DNA from: Mesostigma viride
Lineage: Eukaryota; Streptophyta; Mesostigmatophyceae; Mesostigmatales; Mesostigmataceae
DNA: 64,000 nucleotides
Direction of reading: 5' to 3'
Assembly (NCBI GenBank): GCA_009746045.1
Contig: RPFO01000115.1
Coordinates: forward strand, 802,474-866,473
The notes under the pieces are model-generated. The model saw nothing but the letters and a program-made list of their open reading frames with translations. It ran no database searches and had not been told where the DNA came from. Below are positions 1-11,167 of this stretch, piece after piece. Each line of letters begins with the position of its first letter. The stretch's first letter is position 1. The position numbers were made by a program, and so were the translations under genes.

Positions 1-599
1 AAATAATGTCAGAATGACACCCAAACCTATTGTCATCATGCCAACACCTGACACAGGGTCCCCACAATTCATGTGCAAAAATTCAGATCATACGGAGCCC
101 AAAATGGTGACATTTGCCTGCATTTGTCACCATTTTGGCTCTTTTTTATCACAATTTTAACAACACTAACCACCAAGACACTCCCCAAGCTAGGGCACAT
201 CATGTTAATTCTTTGCAGGCAACTCAAGAATGACTAGTACAAACAGCGTGCAAAACCTTGGGGCATGTGAATGCCTGAGTGGTGACCATAGCTAGCAGAA
301 TGTATAATGTAAGGTAGACATTGCCAGTATGCCACATTGCTGTGATGCGCAGTGCACGTCCATATATACCCCATAACACCATACCTTTAAACTACTTGGC
401 ACATTGCAAAATGGGAAGGAAAGGTGGACAATACATGCCACGTCACTAGAACACAGCCATTTGGTTGCTACCAACACGCACCATGCGTGATATATACGTG
501 TAATACATGTCAAGAACATGCCGAGCGAACATCAAGGTGAAGTGACACCCAGCCGCTGGCACATGTCACCTGGCATCCACGTATGCTCACGTGATATGG
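1..599. other. Unassigned AT-rich flank
   Basis: I see no coding exon with recognisable similarity here. The only structured element is the inverted repeat at 99-138. Confidence 0.4.
99..138. repeat. Perfect 14-bp inverted repeat with 12-nt loop
   Basis: The arms are CCAAAATGGTGACA (99-112) and TGTCACCATTTTGG (125-138), perfectly complementary, around a 12-nt loop. It could be a cruciform or the remnant of a MITE or hairpin element. No flanking target duplication or transposase was found, so its nature is undetermined. Confidence 0.6.
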
Positions 600-1880
600 T
601 ATTGGCATATCCCATGTCTCCATCTCTTGTGCTTTGTGGGCACCGAGCCACCCATGCAGTAACCCACCCATGCAGCCACCTGGTCACCCACCCAATGAAC
701 TGCTTACACTCTTGCGCGCCCGTGCACCCAGCCACCCACACGTCCACCCACCTAGTGACCAAAGCCAGCCAGCCAGCCGTGCACGTGCTAACCCACCTTA
801 TTATATAACCACGCATGCACCTAGGCACCCAACCAGCTTAACCAACCCACTTGGACATTCACCCACCCAGCAAGGCACCTGCGCTTGCAACCCACACACC
901 TATAATAGGTAATAAGGAAGCACTCACCCATCCAATGAGCCAACCACCCAACCACCCAACCACCTAAACACCCAGCCAGCATGCCCCATATGCACCATCC
1001 GGCCACCCACCCTTGACCCACCCACCCACCCACCCACTCAACCACTCAGTGCCCCCCCACCCTTATACCCACTGACCCACCCACACATGCACTTTCTCAG
1101 CCAGCCACCCCCACCTCACCCCCAACCTGCACAGCCCTTCACCAGCGATATCAGGTGAGTCGGTCCCAACCATAAACCCACCCACGCATCCATATCTGTG
1201 CGCCCACCCGCCCATCTACCCGTCCCTTCGCCCACCGACCCACACCTAGTCATCTACACATCCACCAGCCACCAACCACCAATGGCCCATCCACCAACCC
1301 ACCCACCCACACGCATCCCTAACCACCCAACCACTAACCCACCATCCTCAAACCCATGCAATTGTTTCACTCACACATCTAACTACCCACCCACTTAGGA
1401 GTCTCCAAAGCCTATCATCACGCAGACACCTGGCCATCTGCCTACAACCGATCACCCTAACACTCGTCTACCCATCATGACCAGCCACCCATCCACCCAC
1501 CCTCTCCACCTGCCTGTGCTCCCAGCTACTCGGCCAGCCATTTACCAAGGCATCCACCTTTCAGCCAGCCACCTGCCATTGAACCCACCCATGTCTAGGA
1601 ATCCCTTGAAGCATCTACAGCCTAAGCCTCCCACCCAAGACTTCCAGGGCAACTGAACAACCAACCAACCAATCAACCAGCTACACAACTACCTAACCAC
1701 CTAACCACTCAACAACCCGATCACCAAACCACCTAACCACCCAACACCCAAACCAGCCAGGCATGTGCCCGCCCATTTGCCCTCGCACGCCCGCACCATC
1801 AGGTCCCTCCATACACGCCCCGTTCACCTAGCCAGCCACACACCTAGCCAGCCACCTGCCCAACTCACGCATGAAGTCAA
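600..1880. repeat. ACC-rich low-complexity tract (strand-asymmetric)
   Basis: For about 1.3 kb the plus strand is built of loosely repeated CCACCCA, ACCAACC and CAGCCA words and is very poor in G. Runs such as ACCCACCCACCCACC around 1017-1036 make the minus strand rich in GGG runs. The period is irregular, so this is a degenerate cryptic repeat rather than a clean minisatellite. Open frames in it read as Pro/His/Thr-rich (plus) or Gly/Trp/Val-rich (minus) strings and are not genes. Confidence 0.75.
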
Positions 1881-3071
1881 CGTTAGCCATGCATGGCCTC
1901 ACGTTGCATCACTTGCATTGCATGGGTAGTTTGCATGAGGCAGCTTCCATCTCGTTGTCAGCAACTGAAAAGGCTCTTTCTTTACTTTAATGAATGAGCA
2001 ACAACGTTGGAAACGTTATCCTATCCCTCTTTAAAACAGTCTTTAAATCAGAAAGACGAGGGCAAATATCTGGACAAGGTGGCAATAACCACTGCAAAAT
2101 GCACTTGAGAACGTCTTATTAATCCAGCTCTCTACCCTTTGAGAAGCTGCCTTGCGTTAGCAGCGATCCTGGGCCCTCTAGCTCGCTCACCTCGCTTAAT
2201 CTGCGCTTCTTTATGGCTGCCGGGAGATGCGAAGCTTGAACCCAGCGTGTCGTGGCGAGGTCCTCTGCCCGGCCCATCACACCTCGAAACCGCATGCCGA
2301 CTAATTAAAAACGATGCCCCCCTTTGCCTTTTGTATCGGGCGTCAAAAGAACGATAAACTCGCTTGGAAAACACTGTCGCAAAGAGCTTTCTACAGGCAT
2401 TATAAGCAATTTTCGCAGTTTTTACCGCACTTATTGCACAGCCGGGAGACCATTAGGGACCTTTGCGCGGAATCTCGTGCACGCCATATGTCCTGCTGGC
2501 TTATTGCCGCAGGCTGGCAGTATAGGAAGGTCGGGCATAGCCTAAAGAGGTAATTATCTGACGATAAAGATATGCATTGCATGACGCAAGAAACAGACGG
2601 ATTTCGCACCCCCCAGTTTATTCACGCAAATGCCGGAAAATTAAAAGCGAAACTCAAAAAACGAAAACACTAACCTCTTCGGGAATATTATAACGAACAA
2701 GCTGAGCTATCGTGCCGGGTTTTTCGTTTCCTCCCGTATCCAGGACCGTGAGACACGTACCACCGAGAAATCTGGATTTCGCGAAAAAAATTGTGCGCTG
2801 CAAAAAAAATATTTGTCCCGCTCAATGCCCTCGTCGCAATCACAGCGCATATCATTCCAAACTTATTCCATGGATTAATCGTGATGTAAGCTTCGTTTTG
2901 ACACCTCAGGCGGCTGAAATGACGCAGGTTTCAGAACGCTAGCTGATGCTCGACCGCCATGGGTGTTTTCGTCGTTTTCGTCTCTCGCGGCGCGGGAAAA
3001 ATCTAGATCTCGGACGAAATCCGGACAATAATTTATGTCAAAATTTGGCGGGTTCGCGGTGTTGTGACTGC
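1881..3071. other. Unassigned intergenic stretch
   Basis: Short open frames only (80 codons or fewer). No domain, repeat family or splice-consistent exon chain was recognised. Confidence 0.35.
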
Positions 3072-3345
3072 GTCACGTGGGTGCCAATGCAGAGTAAAGG
3101 AACCTTCAACCCTATATACACAGCGAGAAGGAGGGAGGGCGCCCTAGCTTCTCTCACTGCCACAGGTGGGTCACGTGCGTTACTTTTTAGATACTGCGTT
3201 TCAGCCGTGACGACGGATTATACTGGCGAGTGCGTCTAAAAAAGGCGCATCGAATGCAAGTGATCTGACTGAATTTGGCGGGCTCAGACGCAAAAGTTGT
3301 GAGCTCCGCCGTCAGCCATACCGCCATCAGCCATTTTTCATAGGA
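3072..3345 (-). mobile_element. 5'-end fragment of family-B ORF1-only element
   Basis: Positions about 3170-3345 align closely with 27835-28005, the 5' untranslated end of the intact family-B element. Shared words include AAGGCGCATCGAATGCAAGT, CTCAGACGCAAAAG and CCGTCAGCCATACCGCC. The ORF itself is absent. The adjoining 3072-3165 block is a dispersed repeat that recurs at about 9848-9940 (GCGTCACGTGGGT, GGAACCTTCAACCC, CCCTAGCTTCTCTCACTGCC). Confidence 0.65.
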
Positions 3346-3375
3346 TCGACGTTTCAGGGCCATGTTGTGCACATA

Positions 3376-3443
3376 CAGGGATTAAAAGCACTGCGGTGCT
3401 CCGTGACTCCCCAACAGGAGCACATGTTTAATTAATTTATTAA
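3376..3443 (+). mobile_element. 3'-end fragment of family-B element with AT tail
   Basis: This is a near copy of the 3' terminus of the family-B element (minus strand of about 26060-26130). It has CAGGGATTAAAAGCAC, a short hairpin AGCAC-TGCG-GTGCT, TGACTCCCCAACAGGAGCAC, then a TTAATTAATTTATTAA tail. It is in plus orientation, opposite to the 5'-end fragment just upstream, so these are two separate relics. Confidence 0.65.
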
Positions 3444-4420
3444 TTCTCACCTCCATACTTCATCATTCTCAATGACCACACACTGCGGATCGTGCTATCC
3501 GAATTCGGAATAGCCGAATTCAGTGCTCCGTGGTCGTGAACCCAACGGGGACATGCGCGAGACTATTTGATAAATCAACTAATTGCCAGGAATCGCGCGC
3601 TAGCTAGTGGCTCCATGTGCATGTGGCATCTGGGCGATCGATGGGGCAGCCTTACTAGCTGCATCCGCTCTAGGCTTTTGCTTTACTTCAGCTGTTGTAC
3701 TGCACCCACAGTTGGGCCTGCACCATGATGCAGTGAGAGGCCGCTGTGGCCTGCCCACGTACGTGAGGCAGTGAGAGAAGCTATATAGGTTGCCGGCCTC
3801 CCTCAACTCGATCGTTGTAAGCCTTAGAAGTATAACGTTGGCCAAAATCAGCATGAATGTGCATATGAATGGGCGGAAGTGCATGTGTATATACTGTAAT
3901 TATTCTGTGCCATTTGAAATTATTCTTGTGTACAATGAGGCGGTAAGGCACTCCGTGAAATGCCATACGAAATGCCGTACAACAGAACGTGCTCACACAC
4001 GCAGTTACCTAGAGGCAGCCAATCGCGAACCTTACATACCAGAGTCGAGGTCGACAATAGTCCAGATGCATGCCCAGAACGGGCAGCACATGCTTGTAAG
4101 GGCCAGGCTTCATGAGGGTGGCCTCATGCCACAGTCATCGATGTCCCGGAAACCTATGGTTGCAGCTATTATTTAGGGCTGCAGTGTTCCTAGTGCAGAC
4201 GACATGTGAGCCGTCAAATAGGCCATGGAGCGTTTCTCTCTGCCTCAAGTCCATCCAGCACTGAGGGTCGGACCGGGACTGCAATAGCTGGCGCCACCTT
4301 CAAGATGGTGCAAGCATGCGTAAGAATGCTCCCTGTCGCATTGAAAGGGTGCGGCCATCTAAGTGAGCTTAGAAGGCCTTTGCCGAGCCAGCAGGAGGCG
4401 TTGCATATCGACAGTACACT
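3444..4420. other. Unassigned; probable 3' flank of the 4421-4945 gene
   Basis: No recognisable coding sequence. On the minus strand a TGTAAG word at about 4033 could be an algal-type (TGTAA) polyadenylation signal for the upstream minus-strand gene. A 32-bp word at 3444-3476 (TTCTCACCTCC...) recurs inverted at about 10390-10425. Confidence 0.3.
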
Positions 4421-4945
4421 CTACTCGCCGAATCCCTTGCCAGACTTTCCCGTGCGAGTAATGTCTGCCTTGGGCTTGGCTTTTGATTTCAACGCCTCCT
4501 CCTTCGCTTTCTCTTCCTCGGCCTTTTCCATCCGGTCGGCAACGTTCAGATAAATAACTCCAGCCGTCACGAGGACGAGTCCTGCGGCCGAGGCCGTGAA
4601 GAGAAGCGTTATTGCAATGTTTCCACCCTCCGCGTCCGCGCCAATGCTTGCTTCTACAGCTTTCGCAGGCGCGGTGTCCAGCAAACCAGCCAACATGGTC
4701 AAGGCGCCAACCGAAGCAGTTTCGCAGGCCCCACGCACTTTAGTTGCGTCAAGATCAGACAAGACCGACCGAGGTCGCATTGCGGTTTGAATGACAGCTT
4801 GAGGCGCTAAGCCATATGGGGAATCGGAGCTGCACTGCGCGACAGGCAGTGAGGAGCGTGCAATAACCCTTTTGGCTGTGCTGCTCCTTTCACGGCACAC
4901 ATTGCCCAGAAAGGTCGAGTGTGCCGAGACTGTAGCATGCATCAT
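4421..4945 (-). CDS. Predicted plastid-targeted single-pass membrane protein (174 aa)
   Basis: This intact single-exon reading frame starts at the upstream of two adjacent Met codons. Residues 1 to about 80 are Ser/Ala/Arg-rich and nearly free of acidic residues early on, as in a chloroplast transit peptide. Residues about 109-133 form one hydrophobic span (IAITLLFTASAAGLVLVTAG and onward). It is followed by a charged Glu/Lys/Ala helix (DRMEKAEEEKAKEEALKSK) and a basic Gly-rich end finishing KSGKGFGE. I infer a small thylakoid or envelope protein with a stroma- or lumen-exposed charged tail. I do not recognise the family. The gene is divergent from the plus-strand gene at 5848, so the 0.9 kb between them may be a shared promoter region. 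A 5' exon cannot be excluded. Confidence 0.7.
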   Translation of the reverse strand: MMHATVSAHSTFLGNVCRERSSTAKRVIARSSLPVAQCSSDSPYGLAPQAVIQTAMRPRSVLSDLDATKVRGACETASVGALTMLAGLLDTAPAKAVEASIGADAEGGNIAITLLFTASAAGLVLVTAGVIYLNVADRMEKAEEEKAKEEALKSKAKPKADITRTGKSGKGFGE

Positions 4946-5847
4946 GTTGAATCTTCGCTGAAGAAGGGTATTTCCGAGGCGGCTCGCTTTGCCGTACCTA
5001 CCTGCTCAATGCCCTAAGCTATGGCGGCCTCGCGTCAATAATTATCTGAGTCATGACCTTGGACAACTCATCACGCAGTTGTACGGTTAAACATGGCCAT
5101 TTGTTGGACGCCTCCCGGACGTCCGTTTGACAAGTGGGAGGCCTAGAATGCGCAGCGAGATCTTTTTGGCCGTTGCGACAAGCAAGTACCAAGTAGCAGC
5201 GTGCTCCAGTGAAGGCCAACCTGGAGTCATGCGGGCGTCCGAATCATTCTTTTCATGGTGTCAACAGCTGGTGTCATGAATCCTGGCCAATTGCACTCAA
5301 TCGTTACACGTGCCCCACTCAAACCGCGCGCCAAAAACTTGGGACAAATTTCGTGCCAAACAGGAGGGGTGGCATTCCTGCCAAAACCTCATGCGACACT
5401 GCCATCCGAACTTCAAGGCCAACATAACGCAAGCACGAAACGTTGCCAAACCGCATTATATAAACGTAAACGAGTTCGTAGGCACAATATACCGTTATAG
5501 ACTAAGGATGTGGCATGTGACAACATCTGCAAACTTTGCAATTTGCAACTACCCGAGCTCGAGCTGTGTGATGTGACACAGATGTTTCTGCTTTATTTCC
5601 CCCGATGAATCCCCGGAGATACTGCCCGGGTGGTACCTTGCGTCAGAGGTGCCTCGTCGTCGCTATGAGGCGGGACATAGCCCATTTAATAATGGGAACA
5701 TTTCGGCACTTTTTGGATTGCCGCGTTGTTGGCGGGAATCTGTTGCTTGAATGTCGCTAGGCAACCACCTAGTCAAGAGAGGCAGGCGGGAGAGTCACGG
5801 AGGGATTTCGTGCGTACACTAGCCCCACTATTGTAACCTCACGATCC
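4946..5847. promoter_or_regulatory. Divergent intergenic region between two head-to-head genes
   Basis: These 902 bp separate the start of the minus-strand membrane-protein gene from the first exon of the plus-strand gene. No clear TATA box or known operator was seen. The promoter role is inferred only from the divergent arrangement. Confidence 0.35.
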
Positions 5848-8800
5848 ATGTGCATGATGGATTCGCAGGCATCGTCTGCCCGCGCTGCCGCTATTCGCTT
5901 GAAGTTTCAGGAAACGTAAGTGCCGAGTTCTTTCTTCACAATAATTTGCCACCGTCCGCGCACGTAATTGCAGCTTTTGGGTGCGTTGTGATTCCTTAGG
6001 TGAAGTATTCCATTTTGCTCTCGTGATGCCGGGGTTTTGCGACCGTGGGCTTCAGGTATGCACAACTCGTCGGGCGGGCCATAGCTCCTGGGAGCGACGG
6101 CCAAGAGACAAGGTACTCTGCAGGTGCGACCCTTCTACTCATGTCATGCTCTGTTTGTTTTCCCGTGCATATTGGTCAGTGCCTAACCGGTCGTTAGGTA
6201 AACTGGTCAGGACGCTCTCCCGTGGCATGTCGCAATTAATGTGTTGGTGTGTTAATGTCTAGACTCATCATCATCCATGTACTGGCACGTGTACAGTGCT
6301 CCAGCGCACGTGGTGGTCCTGTGGTGTGCTCACGCTCAGCTTTTCCATGCGCATCGGCACCAATTATCGAAGAGGTCGGCCCGCAGTTGGGTGGAATGTT
6401 GGGCAGCTTTACAACCAGGTTGTACCATAGTCAAATCAAGGTGTGCCACAGGTTCCGTGGTAATGCATGCATATTATGTGACGAGTTGTTCATCTGCGGT
6501 TTGTTATAGAACGCTGGTTTGACATCTTCGGCTCGTGCCCCATCAAAGCACTGGTCGGTGGTACACTGCTGCTACTGCGATGGGTGTCCTCTGACCGCAC
6601 ACCCCCGGTAGCATGCCACCAATCGCAACCGCTGTTAGCGTGCCACCAATCGCAACCGCTCTTAGCATGCCACCAATCGCAACCGCTCTTAGCATGCCAC
6701 CAATCGCAACCACTCTTAGCATGCCACCAATCGCAACCGCTCTTAGCATGCCACCAATCGCAACCGCTCTTAGCATGCCACCAATCGCAACCGCTCTTAG
6801 CATGCCACCAATCGCAACCACTGTGCCAGGGGATACCCGCACTCATGCGTATGTCACTGTCTCACAATTCAGTGTATCCCCCGTTAAGTAACCCTCTGCC
6901 TCGTGCCTGTTAACTATCCCTATCCCTCATGCCTGGCACCATTGGCGCTTCCCCTTGCTTGGCCAACAACTGTCGTGCCCACCCCCATCGCTTGCCCACA
7001 CCCATTCGTGTTTCTTTTCCACTCCACGTCTCACCCACCCCGCCTTTTGTGTCCCTTACCCCTTGCCCCAGCAGAGCTGCGGGCGGTGCTGCAAGGCACG
7101 AGCAGCGTGCACCGACAAGAGCTGCTGATGCTGGCCGCCGGCACCCCCCCTGCCCTCGCTATCGCCGCCCTGCCTGCCATAGATGATGTTGTGGGCAGCC
7201 AGGGCAACCATGGTCACCAGGGCAGCCATGGTCACCCGGGAGTCGGACTGGTGTCATCGGATGCAGATATGTCACCGCTGGAATGGTGGGACACGACGCC
7301 TTCAGGGGATGGGGTGGACACCGGTGCGCCCCATTCGGCCCCAAGTGTTCTGCTGGCACCTGCGCGCATGCCGCCTGCACAGGACACCGTGCAGAATGAC
7401 CGGGGGTCGAGGCAGGAGCCGCTGTGGGCTGATTTCGGGTCACCTCGACATGACAACGGGGACGGCCCTGGCCTGTATGGTGATGTCGGCGGTGACGAAG
7501 TGGGTCGACCCAGCGGGAATGTGGGTGTTGGTGTTGTTGGCCGTGTTGGCGTTGTTGGCCAGCTCAGGCGGAGCACTCGCAGGATCGTCATGGGGAAGGG
7601 TGGCAGTAACCATCGTGATTGTAGTGATAATATTAATAATAGCACCGGGGGTGGTGCCAGCAACTTGGGGGGGGGTGGCAGCAACGTGGGGAATGGTGGC
7701 AGCCCCATGACAGGTGGCGCCGCGGTGGCGTCCTCACAACCCGCGGGGGCGTTGTCCGCACGGACGAAGGCGGCTGCTCGCCAGAGGGCGACGGTGACGA
7801 CGGCAGTAAGCAAGACCAACGCAGGCGCGTCTCCCAGTGATGGCAGGACCGAGGGGGCCGCAAGGGGGGCCAGGGGTGGGGGCACGAGGGGCATGCAGTC
7901 AGGGGTGGGGGTGGGGGGGGCGGGGAGGAGAAGAAAACAGGGTAGCAAGCAAGCAACTCTCACCCAACGCGTTGCAGGAGGCGGTTTGGGGACACAACGG
8001 CGCGCGGATGATGGCAGTCAGGCTGTGTCTCCCTGGCACGGTGGCAGCGAGGTTGGTTGGGAGGTGACAATCCATGAGGACAGCGGTGACACCCACGGGG
8101 GCCACATCCATGAGGACGCGGGCGACATGGGCGTGCAGCTGGTCACGTGGGGGATGGGAGGAGGGGTTCCAGGGTCCCAGGGCGAGACGTGCACGGGAGC
8201 CGAGAGACGCGTCGGCGCTCGCGCTGCAGGAGCCGACGGAAATGTTCAAGCAAGCAATGGAGGGGGGCGGGACCTGGAACTGGCCAGCACAGGCGACGAG
8301 CCAGGCATGGGAGCAAGCAAACCAGCCGTGCGAGACACTGAGGCTGAAAGGATGGACTTAGACCCCCTTGGATCAGGCCCCTCCAGCGCAGGGCCAGGGG
8401 AAGAGATGGCCCCCGGCAATGCGGACCTGTTGAGGAGGACATATGCTTCCGATGCTCCGGCGGGCACTGGTGCCATGGTAGGTGGGGATGCTGCCAGCAT
8501 GGCCGCCGTCACCAGGGGACGCAGCGACGATCAGAATGATGCCCACCCTGCCAGGGACGCGCAGGTCCAGGGTGGTCCGGGGACGGGACAGGTGGCAGCG
8601 GTACAGCGAGCTGTGGACAGGGAGAGTGGACTGGGCAGAATGTTTGAAACACGGGAGAGTGCGACATTGTGTGCAGAACCTGCAGCCAACGGCACTCTGG
8701 GGTTAAGCCGCCGTGCTGCAGAGGTGACTGTTGCTAGTACAGTAGCTACGGGCCATCCCCCGGATGCTGTGTCACCGCGTGCGAAACGGCGGAAAGGGGC

Positions 8801-9764
8801 GCCGCCGGCGGACAGTCCCGCGTTGGTGGGGCACACACCACCGCCCGTGGCGGGTGGCAGGCGGGCGTGCGAGCCGTTGACTGCGGACGATGCCGTCTTT
8901 GTATTGACGGTTGGCTCGGGTGGTCCCTGTGAGCCGGGCGGTGAGGATGGTGCTGGGCGTGATGTGATGGGAGCCAGCACACAGGCCGGTCCATCGGGCA
9001 GCGGACAGGGAGGTATGTCGGGCAGCGGACAGGAGAGGGAGCTATTTCGCGCGATGGATGTGGGAGACAGACATAATGGGGACGCCGCAGTGGCGGGGGC
9101 TGACGCGGAGGGAGCTGCCAGAGTGGAACCTGCCAGGGTGTCCAGGTACCCTCGACGGCAGCAACGGCATGGCAGCGCAGCGCCAGATGTGCATCATGGC
9201 CATCAGCGCGGCGTGCCCGGTGTGAAAAAGTCGGCTACTGCTCGCTCTGCTGGCGAGCGCATGGCCCACCAACCCTCACCCCCTGTTGGTATCGCCACAC
9301 TCTCGGGTGCACAAGTTCTACCGGCAGGCGACTCTCGGCCAGCAATGGCTGGTGGGGCCTCCCATCGTGGGATCACCAGGGTTCCCATGCAAAGGGGGGA
9401 GTTGTCTCTTTCAGTGCCTCCACCGCAGCGGGGGTTTGCGAAGGTACTGCCTGCCTGGATGCGCCACAGCACGCTTGTTAACATGCCAGCAACGCCAAGC
9501 CCATCACTGGCACCGTACTCACCACAGGCGCATGCAAGCGCTGCGGTGGGGGGGAGCAGTCTACCCGGGCAGTCGAATCTCTCGGCAGGTCCCTCTGCAG
9601 AAATGACCAACTTTGGTGGCGCCGGCCATGGCTTAGTGGTGGCAGGCTATGGAGATGTGCCGTGCAAGGATCAACGGTTGCTTGGACAGCGCAGTGCATG
9701 TCGTGGGACGCAGGCAGCACCGCGCAGCGCATTCCATGAAGAATGGCCGGTTGATCTGCTCTAG
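5848..9764 (+). CDS. Gly-rich low-complexity protein, 3-exon model (about 930 aa)
   Basis: I propose exon 1 at 5848-5915 (starts MCMMDSQASSARAAAIRLKF), a 26-nt exon 2 at 5974-5999, and exon 3 at 7075-9764 (7072 is an equally in-frame acceptor). Donors are GTAAGT and GTGAAG; acceptors are TTGCAG and CCCAGCAG. Phases join as AC + 26 nt + AG, giving ...FQETFWVRCDSLELRAVLQG. Exon 3 is open for almost 900 codons with one stop at the end. It is Gly/Ala/Asp-rich with basic patches (RRSTRRIVMGKGG, GRRRKQGSKQ, AKRRKG) resembling nuclear-localisation signals. No enzyme domain was recognised and the function is unknown. The first about 35 residues look structured; the rest is probably disordered. The long frame before 7072 is intron sequence read through. 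The large exon is fairly certain, the two small ones less so. Confidence 0.6.
6610..6826. repeat. 27-bp minisatellite, about 8 copies, in intron 2
   Basis: Units consist of GCATGCCACCAATCGCAAC plus CGCTCTTA, repeated about eight times with few substitutions. Because 27 is divisible by 3, all frames stay open on both strands, giving spurious periodic reading frames. It lies within the proposed 6000-7071 intron of the Gly-rich protein gene. Confidence 0.9.
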
Positions 9765-10895
9765 AAAAGCTGCATGTTAGCACCTAGGGTGAGCACCTGC
9801 ACCAGCTGCATGAGTATATTGATTAATAAATTTATTATCACGTAGACTGCGTCACGTGGGTACCAATAATGGAACCTTCAACCCCTATACACAATGAGAA
9901 GGAGGTAGGGTGCCCTAGCTTCTCTCACTGCCCTTCAGGAGTGGGCGCATGCAGGCCACAGAGCGCTCTAGCTCTCCGCATTATGGTGCGGGCGTAACTG
10001 TGGATGCAATAGAGCTGATCGACATAGTGCTCAAAAGCGTGGCGGATGCAGTAAGGCTGTCCCATTTACATCGATAGGAACACATCATTTAGAGGCGCGC
10101 GCGCCGGATTGGGAGAATATATAAAGGCCTCTCCCGTAGCCTGAGGGGTTTTTAGGTGCACATGCACCTAGGTCGTTCATCCAACAACCCCTTCGAATGC
10201 AAGTATATAGTTGGACATCTTGCACTTTTAACATATTCTCCAGCTTTTAGTTTACTATTTATAACTTAATTGCTGTTGGAGCACTGCATGTGTCTGATTC
10301 AATTTACACGTACATGCAGTGCGCGGCTGACCGGAAGCGTAAGTCTTGCACTTTGACATGCAGAGCGTGTCATTTCCACCCAACACAATATATTTTCATT
10401 GAGAATGATAAATTATGGAGGTGAGAGGGGCATGCAACATAAAGAAACTATAAAACCCCCAAAAGAAGAGCCCTAAAGACAATATCTGACACGGGCATGC
10501 AAGGATCAAACCTGGCAGCACAAGGTACATATATTCTGATCAGGCACTCCGCAAAGGTGAAAACCTTTGCGTTCAGTGCCGGGCCGCGGAAAACGCGGAA
10601 AACGCGATCTGCAAATGAATCCGACCGGAATCGAACTGGGGACCTCTCGCACCAATTTTGCTGACTATAGGACGGACGTCTCCGGTTACCATGGCATCGC
10701 CAACTTACACCTACAGTCATCCGCAAAAGTTCTCCTGTCCGGGGAGTGATGTACATCTATATCTACAGCACAAAGCTTCGACATGCAGCTAGCAACATAA
10801 TATATATTTCGATTTATAACAAGGAGACAACCAGCGCAATGTACGCCTATTATATATGAGCCCTCTACCAGCTGACGACTTAGCATTATTTAGCC
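9765..10895. other. Unassigned intergenic stretch with dispersed repeat pieces
   Basis: Positions 9848-9940 match 3072-3165 (dispersed repeat). A TATA-like word ATATATAAAG lies at about 10115-10124, upstream of no recognised gene. About 10390-10425 is an inverted match to 3444-3476. A tRNA-like segment sits at 10617-10677. No protein gene was recognised. Confidence 0.4.
10617..10677 (-). pseudogene. Truncated tRNA(Pro)-like sequence with pol III A and B boxes
   Basis: On the minus strand a perfect B-box core AGTTCGATTCC (10627-10637) follows GGTGCGAGAGGTCCC, the block found in plant tRNA-Pro (UGG-type) genes. An A-box-like TATAGTCAGCAAAATTGG (10652-10669) precedes it. The spacing is about ten bases short of a normal tRNA and the anticodon stem does not fold. 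I therefore read it as a decayed tRNA or a SINE head, not a functional tRNA. Confidence 0.4.
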
Positions 10896-11167
10896 ATGTA
10901 CATGTGTGCCTATGATGTGCCACACACCAGATGATGCCTAGCTTTATCTTGTTATGATGTGCCCATGCAGAGAGCTACTCTCTGCTAGCTGAGAAGCCAT
11001 GCCCTAGCCATTGTTTAGCCATGATGATCTTCCCCCCTCTGTCGGCGCCCCTAGGGGCCTGAATACATAGTGGTGTGCAGGAGTGCACTTTGTGCACCCA
11101 GAGCAGGCGTAGTTTACACCCTACCCTTGCAGGAAGTAGCCAAGAGTGTATTAATTAAAAGCCATAT
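10896..11167 (+). mobile_element. Family-A ORF1-only element, 3' part (host copy A-1)
   Basis: Plus-oriented 3' region of a family-A element. It is inversely similar to 11180-11520 and 17045-17400 (shared GTACATGTGTGCCTATGATG, CCCTTGCAGGAAGTAGC). It stops abruptly at AAAGCCATAT, where a second family-A element has inserted, and resumes at 16438-16510 with the same AAAGCCATATGCCCC. Confidence 0.8.

Noticed and set aside
6490-6913. Repeat-bearing open frames on both strands
   Set aside because: The 27-bp unit keeps all frames open; located in a proposed intron.
7232-7963. 243-codon minus-strand Pro-rich frame opposite the Gly-rich gene
   Set aside because: Mirror of GC-rich coding sequence on the plus strand; no start context or domain.
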